Notes under the pieces: generated by a model
What the model saw: the letters and a program-made list of their open reading frames with translations, nothing else
Told to the model about the DNA's origin: nothing
Database searches by the model: none
Shown: positions 9,850-20,788 of the stretch, piece by piece
Position numbering within the stretch: position 1 is the first letter of the stretch
How the letters are laid out: each line of letters begins with the position of its first letter
Program-made: the position numbers and the translations under genes
Source: Lutjanus erythropterus
Lineage: Eukaryota > Chordata > Actinopteri > Lutjaniformes > Lutjanidae
Direction: 5' to 3'
Length of the DNA stretch: 64,000 nucleotides
Assembly (NCBI GenBank): GCA_020091685.1
Contig: CM034607.1
Span: 25,023,253-25,087,252, forward strand

Positions 9850-11039
9850 AGATTATGGGCCATCAGCCCGCCTGATCCTCCCCAGCAGGGGGGCTGGTAG
9901 CCTCAGTTCTGGGAGCTGATGAACATGATCATCTGTCCTCCTCTGTGGTCATTACTCACCAAGGACAGAGGCCAACAGCCCCACTCACTCACTCTCTCTG
10001 TCCCCTCACAGTCCATTACCTACACGGACACAACACACTCGCTTTTATGCTCTCAGTCTCACATATTTGCACTACACTACCACATCTGCTGGCTTTCTAA
10101 AGGATAATTTTCACTGTTAGTATTTTTGGATACAACATTAAGCGCTAACTGAGGTGGTGTGTCCAGACTTTGGCTGAAATCAACTGCACAGTATGACTGG
10201 TACCAGTGCCCAGTTGCATAAAACCACTTCAGCGTCTTAGGAAAAAATAAGTTGCATAAAATTAACCCAAGAATTTCTTTAGGTTATTGTAAGGGAAAAC
10301 CCTTCAATTATAAATGTTTGCCCATAGCTACTTAAGTATTCCTGTATGCATCCATTCTCCATAACAGACTCTTAAAAGTGAAATAATTTGCGGAACATCA
10401 GACAATAGCTGAATTTATAATGATTGAACAGGAAATGAAGATACCAAAATCCATTTTTCAGGACAGAGAAAACCCACTGGACACTAACACAAATGTGCAA
10501 CTTGCTACATAGCACTTTGTAGCTAGCTAGCCAAACGTTAGCACAACTGTGTCTCATATAACAACGCTGACGCTTGATTGAAACTCAGCAGTTTTTGTCA
10601 ACTGCTCGTCTGTCTGATTTCTTGTTGTCACAGTAATCTTTCATATTTCTCTGGGACTTTATCTACGGTTTGATTAACAGCTGATTTCTCACCTTGATTT
10701 TGTCAGTCGGGCTACTCCTTGCCATATCTTCTGCTTGTGTGTATTTGTTATGGCTGGGTTCAAATGTGAATTTACTTCGGATTATGTTTTGTTTTTTTGT
10801 TCTCTTTGTTGTCCATTTTGGAGAAGCTTGGCAACACAGTCTAACTAAGTGTGTTAGCTTGGTTAGCCACAACTGACAATAATGCTGTGCAGCAATATTA
10901 AAGAATGATTTGAGTGAAGTGTAACCATGGTAACTGAAGCACTGAAAGCTTTGGTCTAAACTTTAAGACAAGGACACGACCTGAGAGTCTTTATGAAAAA
11001 CTCCTACGTGAACCCCGGAGCTTAGGGAAAATATATTGC
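9850..11039. other. Noncoding, no gene seen
   Basis: Unique-looking sequence. The 10490-10900 part has repeat-like words (TAGCTAGCTAGCC, TTAGCTTGGTTAGCC) and may be an old MITE, but no ends can be defined. Confidence 0.4.
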
Positions 11040-11424
11040 TTAAAGGGACAAACTTAGCTTTGAAACTTCAAGCTTCTGCAAGAAACTTTCATATTTTGCT
11101 GATTTTGGAAGCCCCTGTGGGAAAAAGCAGAAGTATTTCCTCTGCCATAACTACAAATTTGAATGTCAAAAATAAAATTATCCTCATGCTTTCTTTTAAC
11201 TGGTTAATGTCCAACTCACTGTAACTTGTAACTTGAAAATGTAAAAAGATGCTCATTTTATCTGATTTCATTGAGAATGTCAACTGGTGACAGCCATTAA
11301 GAATAGCTAGAAATAGTCAATCTGCTCACTAATGGTCTTGAATGCTTATGTTGGTCATATAGAGGCATCAGTATTAAATACAGACTGATTAAAAACTAGT
11401 GAAACCTGCAAATAGCAGCTTTAA
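11040..11424. mobile_element. Possible TTAA-flanked MITE
   Basis: The left edge is TTAAAGGGACA with TTAA at 11040-11043. The right edge, AAACCTGCAAATAGCAGCTTTAA with TTAA at 11421-11424, matches a frequent teleost MITE terminus. The two ends are not good inverted repeats of each other, so this may be two fragments. Confidence 0.35.
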
Positions 11425-12552
11425 TGTGGTTTATGCAACTGAACACAGGTAGCAGCTGGTGGCACTTTATTTGAATTCTTACAGTCAAAGATAAAGACAG
11501 TGTTTTTCTGTAGTTTTCATACTAACAAACAAAGTTTTATTTAGAAAATGGGCTCTGAAACAGCTGGGTCCTGTAGTTTTTAACAAGCATTATTCAGTCA
11601 GGAGTAAATAGCGCATTTGCCAGGGACTATTTTCAACTGTGCATTAATACACTTAAGAACAAAACAAACAAAAACTGCAATGCTCACATTTACAATAATG
11701 AAGGAAAGGGTGTCTACTTGTATGTCTTTTCATGCAAATTGTTGATAATAAGAAAAATCTAGCGTATCAGCAGCCTTCAGTGTCTAGGAGAAGCTTCAGC
11801 TCCATTTTACTTGATTGCTTTGCGCACATAGAGTACTTTTTCAACACATGCCCACACGATGGCTGAATCTGCTGCAACACAACGCTCAACCATGTGTTTG
11901 CATTATTGATCAGAAGCACAATCACCAGGGAAAATAAAAGAAGACGCAAATCACAACCTGATAGTGTACAGAGAGGAGGGGGCATTGAGGCAGTAAATAG
12001 ATGTCAATTCTGGCACACATACTTGTTCTTTATGTGTGGCTCAGTTTTGCAGGTTCATTACTATGCGACGATTTCATGCCCCACCCTCTCTGCTCCTCCT
12101 CACAACCACATTAGAGAGGTGGAGGCGAGGAAGGGGAGGAGAGGAGGGAGCAGAGTCACTTGACCTTTTCCGTTCCCCGGCTGTTTCCCCGGTCAACCAA
12201 GCAGAACGAGGGAGGAACAAGGAGATAATGGGAGAGGAGGTGTGCGAGCGCATGCATGAATACGTGCTGCACATTCACTCTCACGAGTGACTGTTTAAGA
12301 CTATATCCTTACTAAACTGGCTAATGCTGGAAATGCTGTTTACAAAAACTCCCTGACGTTGAGGTCATTTTTTATAAGGATCTCCATTCACACTGAAACA
12401 TCTAAGAAAGAGCAAGCAAATTTCTTCCTCTTCTTCCTCTTTCAGTAAACGAACAACAGAATTGTGCACCAGAGCCTTCATCTGGTAAGGAGCAGAACAG
12501 ACAGGCTACTCTGTTGAGGGTCAGCTGCTCAGACCTCTGCTCTGGGAAGCCA
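11425..12552. other. Noncoding with GA-rich block
   Basis: No gene is seen. At about 12110-12245 the plus strand is purine-rich (GAGGTGGAGGCGAGGAAGGG, GAGGAGAGGAGGGAG) and moderately CpG-containing. Overlapping open frames on both strands there reflect composition. Confidence 0.4.
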
Positions 12553-12680
12553 TGATGGCCTCAGGGCTGAGACGTGTACCATGTGAACCACGGTGTTCGA
12601 TTCCAGCTTCATCCCCCCCTCCCACCTCCCTCTCACTACATTCCCTAACCATCCCCTCCTGTTATCTATGATCACCTGAG
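12553..12680 (+). mobile_element. Second tRNA-derived SINE fragment
   Basis: An A-box-like TGGCCTCAGGG at 12556 and a near-perfect B-box GTTCGATTCC at 12595-12604 lie 39 bases apart, close to tRNA spacing. They are followed by a pyrimidine-rich body (CATCCCCCCCTCCCACCTCC, CCATCCCCTCCTGTTATC), as in teleost SINEs whose body reads CATGTCATCCCCCTCTCTC. It is unlike the SINE at 8951-9112. It is not a functional tRNA, since no acceptor stem is formed. Confidence 0.6.
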
Positions 12681-12904
12681 GGCTTCTCAAAGTGGGGTGC
12701 ATCAGCAGCAAATGTAATGGTGTATTTTTTTAATTTTTATTATTGCTACTAGATTACTAGGCCTACTCACACACGTCTCTCTCTGTCTTCAATCAGTGGG
12801 AGAGTTGACTGTATCTGTTTTTAAGCCTACGTATCTATGTACATTAATAGATCGTGTGTAACTTTAATGCAATGTAATTAAAATTTTTGCAGTATCTTTA
12901 ATAG

Positions 12905-13560
12905 CATCTTGGTGTCAATGTCACAGCTGACTGTTGACCTTTTGGATATGAAAAGTCATTACCTCGCCCTTTTATCCTTATAGATATTTGTGTTAAATGT
13001 TGTCATGATTATTCGTAACAAGGGTTGTCATAGGCAACTGGACTTGATAGAGTTCTTGAAGTCGTTTCGCCTCTCATCCAAGAAGCTTCTTCAGGTCTGT
13101 CATGATTACTGTATGAATTTTAAGGGCAAAACCATGTTTTATTAGGGTCACAGTGACTTTGACTTTTGACCTTTGAACTTTTTGAGTGCAAACCGACGGT
13201 TGTATCGAGAAATTCAGTGCAGGTTTTCTGGGATATTGCATTCATGAGAATGGGTCTGACATGTGGTGACAGTGACCTCGATCCTTGACCATCAGAATCA
13301 AATCAGTTCATCCTTCAGTCCAAGTTGATGTTTGTACCAAATTCAGTTCAGGCGTTCGTGAGATATTTCGGTCATGATAATGGGTCGGATATGCGGTCAC
13401 AGTGACCTTGACTGTGAACTTTGACTTTTTGAACCACCAAATTCTAATCAGTTCATCCTTGAGTCAAAATAGACCTTTGTGTCAAGTCTGAAAAAAATCC
13501 CTCAAGGCATTCTTGAGATATCACATTCACAAGACTGGGATGGACAGACAGACAACCCAA
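12905..13560 (+). repeat. Old tandem array of ~100-bp units (CACAGTGACCTTGAC type)
   Basis: Diverged units share GTCACAGTGACCTTGAC (about 13147, 13268, 13394), AATCAGTTCATCCTT (about 13300 and 13445) and TGAGATAT followed by a CATGA/CACAA motif. The array ends GGACAGACAGACAACCC ... TGCCTCCGGCTATGGCTG, a widespread teleost repeat ending. A related piece lies at 22690-22880. The array is interrupted at 13012-13097. Confidence 0.7.
13012..13097 (+). mobile_element. Small insertion flanked by 11-bp direct repeats
   Basis: This segment contains AACTGGACTTGATAGAG and CGCCTCTCATCCAAGAAGC, a short sequence found repeatedly in teleost genomes. TGTCATGATTA occurs exactly on both sides (13001-13011 and 13098-13108), consistent with a target-site duplication. 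The segment interrupts the array of ~100-bp units. The 11-bp duplication suggests a retroposed rather than a hAT or TTAA origin. Confidence 0.6.
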
Positions 13561-14744
13561 AAACATACTGCCTCCGGCTATGGCTGTTGCTGACATACAG
13601 GCATCAAAATGGGCAACCAGACATGTGTAAGAAGGGCCAACACAGACTGAAAAATGTGCAGGTGCAGGTGCAAAAAGAAATTCTTAATTCTTTTTTTTTA
13701 ATGATGCATGAGTGGGTCAAAATAACTCGGTGGGTTTGTTTTCTTACAACATCTTTGTAATGAAAACTTACTAAAAAGCTTATATGTTTAAGTTTATGTT
13801 CATCACTGCCATCATTTGTGTTGATTAGTGCCAATTTGGCAGTCACAAGTATTTTGAAAGTAATATAAAAGTGCCAATTTAAATGATATTAAATGATAGT
13901 ATTAAATTTATGTTAATCGGTGACAGCATTCATATGGATTAGGGCCAATTTATTTTGACTTTTATGCAACTATACTAATATAGTGATGTTGATTTAAATT
14001 ATTATTTTAGGAAGCAAAAAAGGGCTGCTGGAGGATGGTCAAGAAACTGCTACAAACCTACAGTTTATCTTGATAAAGAGCTCATCTCCCAGGCTTTCTC
14101 AAGGTAATTAGCTAATTTAAATTTTTCATATATTGTTTATATGTTTGCGTTGTTAATAGAACAACACCGCAGACTGGAGTCTCTTGCCAACAGTAAAAAC
14201 CAAGGTGACAGTGGTCCAATGCCTGTTGAGTGAATCTGTTGAATGCTTCTGGAATAAAATAGGTATTAGTGTAGATGTGGTGCAGGTTTGACACCCCTGC
14301 TGCCCCCCCCTTCTTTCTCCTCCTGCATAATGTCACAGTAATTTTTTGACACCCGTTGGGATTTAAGAGCAGCGTGGGAGGAGAGAAGAGGGGTTGTGAA
14401 GGGAGGTGAGAAAGGAGAAAGGGAGGGAAGGAGGAGAAGAGGAGAGTAAATGGGGCGATGGAGGGAGCGGGTGTTTGATAACAGTAGGCTACAAGTCCCA
14501 GATGTATTGTACCATAGCTGTGTTATTCCCAAGACGGGACACTGTAAACGCTGCCAAGTGAAAAGGTGTTAATGTGTCTTTGAGAGAGATATACGCCTAC
14601 GCACATATACAGCGCACTTACACACATGTAAGGATGTGTCACACACTCTCACACACACTGCAGCAGTGACAATAACAGATACAGAGTGTTTTAAACGGAC
14701 ACAGGGGAACGGGCGTCACTCTTGGCTTTATTCAGATGGGTGTG
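13561..14744. other. Noncoding, no gene seen
   Basis: AT-rich sequence to about 14100, with a GA-rich, CT-strand-biased block at about 14375-14465. No splice-bounded open frame is seen. Confidence 0.45.
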
Positions 14745-14910
14745 CAGAGAATCGTCATTCCCTTTATGAGATGATTAGCTGCCAGGCGTTAATCACACCA
14801 ACATTTCATAATGAAATTAGATTACAGATATGCTCCAACAATATCTCTGGACAGATTGTTTTTATTGCCTTCATTAGTATTTCTATAATGGCCTGTTTGT
14901 GATTAGTTAG
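14745..14910. promoter_or_regulatory. Candidate conserved noncoding element
   Basis: A non-repetitive island with several homeodomain-type cores (GATTAGC, GTTAATCAC, GAAATTAG, GTGATTAGTTAG), in contrast to surrounding repeats. Assignment rests on appearance only. Confidence 0.25.
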
Positions 14911-15589
14911 TGGATTTATTACAATCATACTTTTCTTTTATTAATGCCAATGAGATAATAACCTTTACGTGTGGTTTGACTATAAATCAGGCTATAACAT
15001 CGCATGTGATGTCAAAGTGAGACAAGAAGGAGGAAGGGTCATAGTTCATAAACTAGAATTAAATTTGCAACACAGAGATTTTAGCAGGGTGACCGCATGG
15101 AGTCACTTTTCTATCTTTACATCTATCTCATTTGAGAAGCAGGTCACACTGGTGTCCCTGTGGTGCATCCTGGGAAAACTGGGTAAAGCAGCCCATGGGA
15201 GGACCACTGTCATTGGCTAATGAGTCCTCGTGTTGCAATTAGTTCCGGGTACAAGAGTTTGGGTGTCATCAAGGTCACTGGAAGGAGTCACTTCAGGACG
15301 TTCTCAGTGGTGGAAGAAACACTGCGTCAAAGTATCAACAGAATAATGTAAAAACAATCTCTTCCATTCAGAATCCTGTTTAAGTAAAAGTACAGAAGTA
15401 TTCATTTGATCTATAGAAAAGTATCCCCTGTGATTAACATACATTTGCAGTTATTTTCAGTTAAGAAGCTCTAATCTTAAACGCACCGAATCCATTTTGA
15501 AAGTTTTAGCATTCCGCTTACCTTAAATATTCATTTCAAAATGTGATTGATGATTAAGCAGCTTAACTTGCTCGCAGTCCTTCTCTCTG

Positions 15590-15775
15590 GACTTTGTTAT
15601 GGTTGGATGAAATTAATTCTCGGAGAGCAGACGGCACATATCTCACTCTGGAATTAGACTCTTCAATTAGCTTGATAACACTGCTCACGGATGCAGCGGC
15701 CAAAAATAAAGAATCTCATGTAATTGAGGTGATGTTGCTTTTGAAGTGGGAGTGTTTCCAGGCGGCGTTTTTGCG
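15590..15775. promoter_or_regulatory. Candidate conserved noncoding element
   Basis: Mixed-composition sequence with AATTAATTCTCGG, CAATTAGCTTG, GCGGCCAAAAATAAAG and GTAATTGAGG, ending before a T15 run at 15778-15792. It does not resemble a repeat or an exon. Conservation was not tested. Confidence 0.27.
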
Positions 15776-15777
15776 GG

Positions 15778-17190
15778 TTTTTTTTTTTTTTTGCTTCTGA
15801 CCTGACATTTCCGGCTGAGCACTTAGGCAATTGGAATAACAAGGTAGCACAGCGGGGTTCGATTTTGAATGCTAGTCACAAACAAGATCTCACTTACACT
15901 GTTCTTGCTTCCAATTTTCTGAAGTTAAGAGGACAGGAACATTTGAAAAAGAGATTATATTGAGTATTAAGTTATCCTGAAAAGTATGAGATAGCTTTTG
16001 GCAGAAAAGATAAACACGAGAAACAAATCCTGCTCTGTTGTTATAAGCCAACTTTTTATCTTTTCTCTGTGAAACTCATCTTTTAATTTTGTTACCAGAG
16101 GGTGAAAAGGAACGGAAGAAACGGAGGGCAGATGGACACCAAGAAAGAAAAGGTGTGGAGTGAAATGTAAATTAAAACAAGATTTAAAAAGAGCAAGAGA
16201 ATGAGGGGCATGTTGGGGTAGAAAGGAGGACACAGTGATGGCAGGGCCAAGCCAACTGTCAAGTAGCCATGTGGCAGTTTGCAGATAAGGCCCATGACTA
16301 AGTAATCAGGACTATACAGTGTGATCTACTGCTCACCAACGTATTCCCGGATATGACATCTGCCCGGCGGCCTCATTTCTCGACCACAGCAGGCCAGTTC
16401 TGAGGCGACTCACTCCGCAGGAACTGAATCCGATATCGTTTTTTCCAAAGGATTGTTATTCCAGCCGCCACTGCTACTGAGCCGGTATTTTTAAATATCA
16501 ACACAGATAGCACAAACCTATCGTGACTTCAGATAAAGTTCAATTATACAGTTTACACAAACGGCCTTAGTTCGTATGGAGCTGTGTGCATGTGTGTGTT
16601 TGTTCTTCTGCAGAGGGATGATCCTTTTATATTTAAATCTGTGTATGTGTGTGTGTGTGTGTGTGTGTGGTAGTTCAGGGTTGCAGGGCGGTTTATCAGA
16701 CGCTGAATACACTCTGTGCAGGTGATGGGAGATTAGGGAACGCCACTGTTTCCAATTTTTAGAGCCGAGTTCAGACAGCCAGGAAAATGGAACAACTGTG
16801 ACGTCTTTTGCTGTTTCTTCACCTCGATTTCGTTTCCCATCACCACCTTTTTTTCCCCTCCTCTTCTCCCTCTGCACAGCCTCGCTTCTTTCACTCATTT
16901 TGTCTTCATCTCATTGTATCTCGTCCTCCTACCTGTCTGCATTTCAGCTCTCTGTTCTGCTGTTGTTTCTAACTCTCCATTTATCTCCTGTGGTCATGAC
17001 TCTGTAGCAGAGACACTGAGGCAAAATGATGACTGTCTTTCAGCTTGTTACAAAGATAAAGAGTTTTAAAGTGTCAGAGTTCTGGATGATGAGAAAAAGA
17101 TAAAGGAGAAATCTGTAAAATAGTTATTCAAATTTTTTTGATAAAATGACCGTGATATGTCATCAGAGATTAAGGAAACAAGGCCAAAAT
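15778..17190. other. Noncoding with (GT)n
   Basis: It starts with a 15-T run. 16335-16510 is CpG-containing, mixed-composition sequence (CCCGGATATGAC, CCCGGCGGCCTC) that could be regulatory. A (GT) array lies at 16641-16669, and pyrimidine-rich DNA at 16800-16990 explains the open frames there. Confidence 0.45.
16641..16669. repeat. (GT)n microsatellite
   Basis: GT array with a single TA interruption near its start, about 14 units. Confidence 0.93.
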
Positions 17191-17199
17191 ACTTGTTTT

Positions 17200-17630
17200 A
17201 GTTTGTCGATTTCAATATTAGAGATCAAATTAATGCTGAATGTTTGCTGATGAGTTAGCATCTGTTTATGAATCATAAGAAATCATTAATAATCTTTTAG
17301 AAGAAGTAGATGTTTAGACTTCTGTGTGTATTTTCAGAGCAGTGGGATTTTCTTCCGGGATACCAGAGTTATCTTTACACTGACAGACAACTAACAGTTA
17401 TAAACAGCTGATCAACTTACAGTGAAGGACTTCTTGTTGTCCAATTATAATGTTGCACTCGTCTTGTGCTCCTGCAGTGTTCCTGAAGCCTGTCTGAGCT
17501 TCCATAAGTCTGACATGAGTCAACCTATTTCATATACCGTCTATGGCCCCACCTCAGTATTTGGACTTAAACACTCTTGGTTTTTTTTTTGGATACGCAA
17601 TTGCTACAGATTATTTCTTTAAACTTAACT
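17200..17630 (+). mobile_element. TTAA-type MITE, family P copy B
   Basis: Homologous to 2951-3559 (opposite strand) and 27120-27640 (same strand). Shared landmarks are AGAAATCATTAATAATCTT, ATTTTCAGAGCAGTGGG, GTTATAAACAGC, TCCTGCAGTGTTCCTGAAGC, ATACCGTCTATGGCCCC and the terminal GCAATTGCTACAGATTATTT before TTTAA. The left edge is decayed. Confidence 0.68.
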
Positions 17631-17639
17631 GTCATGATT

Positions 17640-18510
17640 AAAAATGGAAAAGCAAAGATGATTGTTGAGGATAACCTCTATAAAGAAAAACTGCAGTCTG
17701 TTTCATCTTTACTGCAAAACAGCGGGGGCCATGTTAGGAAATGTACCAAAAGTGTGAACTATCAACATAACCAAACATGCAAAACCAACTTTGTCAACTC
17801 CAGCTGAGAAAAGAAAGCACAGCGCAGTATGCGCTGCAACAGTCAGACACACAGCATCAAATTCTGTTCTTAATAACCAGAGTGATCCCAGCAGCCGTTA
17901 GCCACATTTCAGGGCTATGTTCATTTTTTTTTCCTCCTCGTGGAGAAAAGGTGAGTGAGAGAAGGCCATGAAAAATCAATTGATTTAAGTATGAGGGAAA
18001 TAGAGAGGAAAAAAGAGGGAGAGCAGAAGCAAGTGGACTGAGAGTGAAAAATGTGTTGGTTTGTCAGCATGGGCTGGATGTCTCGGGAGACACCGATGGG
18101 AATTCATCACGAGAGACAAATTATACTGCAGTGGTATCCCTCTTTCCTTTGCACATGCGTGTGTGGGGCTATACTTGAAGGTTGCAAACATGCACACACA
18201 TAGGTTATGTCATGATTTTGTGTTTGAAAACTCTTAAGCATGTGGACCAAGTCACATATGGTTACCTCCAAGCATGCACTGCACAATGACAGTAATTACA
18301 TTATTGACTACACACCTTTTATATGATACAATAAAAGGCAGCATTGATGGATGTATAATGTGAGTGCAGATAAGTGTTTTTCACATTTGTCTGGTTTTGT
18401 AAATCAAGGTTTGAATTTTATTACCAGGTGTTAATTAGATGAACAATTTATTGTAATGTCTCACTGCTACTAGAGACTGCTTCATCTCTACTTGTAGTTA
18501 GTATCTGAAC
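17640..18510. other. Noncoding, no gene seen
   Basis: Unique-looking AT-leaning sequence without a supportable exon. Confidence 0.4.
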
Positions 18511-19045
18511 TTCAAATGAATAGTTTTGATTACTTGAAGTGGGGTTATATGAGGTGCCTCACATTCAGTGTATTATCTACAGTAGATGGGAGCCAACAAA
18601 CCCCCAGTTTTTGATAAACTGAGAGGAGTATCAGCCTGGAGGCTAAGCAATTAACTGCTTTGGACATGGTCAGCAACAAAACATATTTTAATCACTTTAA
18701 AAAAAAAGTCCACCTAAAAGAATCAGTTCAAGTGTGTGCTATATTTAGAATATTTTCAGTGCTTTACCTTGCTGTCAGACAGCCTTTCCTGACAGGAAAT
18801 CACCGTTATATAATCCAAATATTGCATTCTCTCTCTCTCAACCAGAATCCATTGGCAAAATCTCAATTTTACCCTTCAGAACACAAGAGTTGCTGGTCTA
18901 CGGCTTCCTCAGTTGGTTAGTTTATTTGAGTTATTGTGAGACTTCTGTGTCTTGAAAGGTTAGTTCACATTCACCAAAGTCGCACAATAACACGAACAAA
19001 CTAACAGATCAAGGCAGTAGTAAACCAGGAACTCCTGTGTTCTGC
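18511..19045 (+). mobile_element. TTAA-type MITE, family Q copy 1
   Basis: Starts near TCAAATGAATAGTTTTGATT and continues with GAAGTGGGGTTATATGAGG, CAGTGTATTATCTACAGTAG and CCCCCAGTTT. It aligns in the same orientation with 19918-20400 over about 480 bases, including TTTTCAGTGCTTTACCTTGC and GTTGCTGGTCTAC. The right inverted arm is absent or replaced. The 18660-18920 frame is a translation of the repeat. Confidence 0.68.
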
Positions 19046-19917
19046 AAGGTAAAATTATTGATTTTGCTAGTGGAGTTTGGTTGAGTGAGAGAAAATGATA
19101 TTTTGCTTACATAGCAGTGTTTTTTTAATTGGAAAAGGTGCAGTGAAATGGCAAAATTACATAGATTTTTTTAGATGAACCTTTTTTTTAAGTGGCTAGT
19201 ATGGTGTTAGTATGCATAGGTAACACATACAACCCTACTACAAATAATGCAAACTACACCTTTAATATATCACACAAAACACTTAATTTACAGACAAACT
19301 CTAACCTATATGAAACTGTCTTATTATTTGCTGAATGTAACCCACTGCAACATATTCTGAGATTCAGCATTGTCTTTGTCTTTGTGAAGCTGCAATTATT
19401 TTGCAAGAGACACCTCATCATATCTTTGACACACAGGGTTCAGCCTCACTACACTAATACAAAATGTGTAGTGGCACGTTGTGGCACGCTGTGTAATTAA
19501 GCAGCTACCTAATACAGGGCACAGGGTGTATAAATTAGATTAGAGCTACACAAATCAAAGGTAGTTTATTAATATCTTCACTGCTGTAATTAAGACATAC
19601 AACTTTGTGCTCACTGTAGTCATAGAAACATGCAAGAAATTGGCTCTTCACCCTCCTACTGCTCCTCCTAATGAGCATCAGTAGCAAATAATGCACTCAC
19701 ACAGACACACCACATGGAGCTGCTTGCATATCAGAGGAAAGGATGAGGAAGTTTTTGGAAACAAAAAAGGAACAAAATGTTTTAGAAGAGTGGTGAACTA
19801 TACATGCTGTATAATCTTTACAATGTCTTAATGTCAGCCACATTATACGTGCATCATGTTGTGTGACTGACAAAGTAATAAGGAGAGCCATGACAGCTAC
19901 TATTTGTGAGTTATTTG
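19046..19917. other. Noncoding spacer between two Q-family copies
   Basis: Mostly AT-rich. GCAAACTACACCTTTAATA at about 19248-19266 looks like the terminus of another TTAA-type MITE. No exon is seen. Confidence 0.4.
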
Positions 19918-20788
19918 CTCATGAGGGTAGTTTGAATTATCTGAGGTTATATGAGGTACTTATCAATGTCAGTGTGTCACCTACAGTGGATGGTGGTCAG
20001 TACATCCCCAGTTTGGACGAGCAGAGGAGTACCAGCATGAAAGGAAAGGGAAAAAAAGTATATTAGCTACTTAAAAAATAGGCCCATCTAAAATCTAAAA
20101 TGTTTTCAGCACTTTACCTTGCTGGTAGACAACCTTTCTGGATGGGAAATCACTTTTACATAAGACAAATATTGCTCCCTCTTGCTCCACCAGACTCCAC
20201 TGGCAAAATCAGTAATTTTATCATGCAGAACATATAAGTTGCTGGTCTACTGCTGCCTTGATAAGTTATACGGTGCAACTTTAATGAAACCAGACTAACC
20301 TTTTAAAATGCCTCTCACACAATAATACAAACAGACTAATCAACTGAGGCAGCGGTAAACCTGCAACTCCTGTGGTCCAAGAGGTAAAATGACTTTTCTC
20401 GTCTTAAAAAGACCAGCCTGTCCTCATCAGAAGAATGTGCATGCTGGTCGCAAGTGCAAGCAGGTTATCCTGACTGATATGACTGTTTATTGTGCAGCGC
20501 CCCCGAGTGGACATAGTAAAATAACAGGAGAAGTATGAGGAAAGAGACAGCCCACATTAGAGAAGGAAGCGTTGATTTAGACTGATATTGATGTGATCGA
20601 GGTGGAGCTTTTTTAAGTGGGTAAAATGTGTTTTTCTGCTGAACATGGCCACAAAAGTTCATTGCTTATTTTCTGTGCTGGTACTCCTTTCTGCTTCTGT
20701 TGACCACCATCTACTGTAGGTAGTATACTGACCATCAATAAGTAACCTCATACAACTCACTTCAAAAAAATCCAGGTTATCCCTTTAA
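19918..20788 (+). mobile_element. TTAA-type MITE, family Q copy 2 (both arms)
   Basis: The left arm (GGGTAGTTTGAATT ... GGTTATATGAGGTACTTATC ... CAGTGTGTCACCTACAGTGG ... GAGGAGTACCAGCATG) is mirrored by the right arm, about 20677-20784 (TGCTGGTACTCC ... CCATCTACTGTAGGTAG ... CTCATACAACTCACTTC ... GGTTATCCCT), ending at TTAA 20785-20788. It is a fold-back element of a type abundant in percomorphs, with an internal CAGCGCCCCCGAGTGGAC. No coding capacity. Confidence 0.75.

Noticed and set aside
9459-9919. Frames of CVCV, SLSL and HTHT repeats
   Set aside because: Artefacts of the CA and CT microsatellites.
12553-12680. A functional tRNA gene (good B box)
   Set aside because: No acceptor stem or anticodon arm can be formed and a pyrimidine-rich SINE body follows, so it is treated as a SINE.
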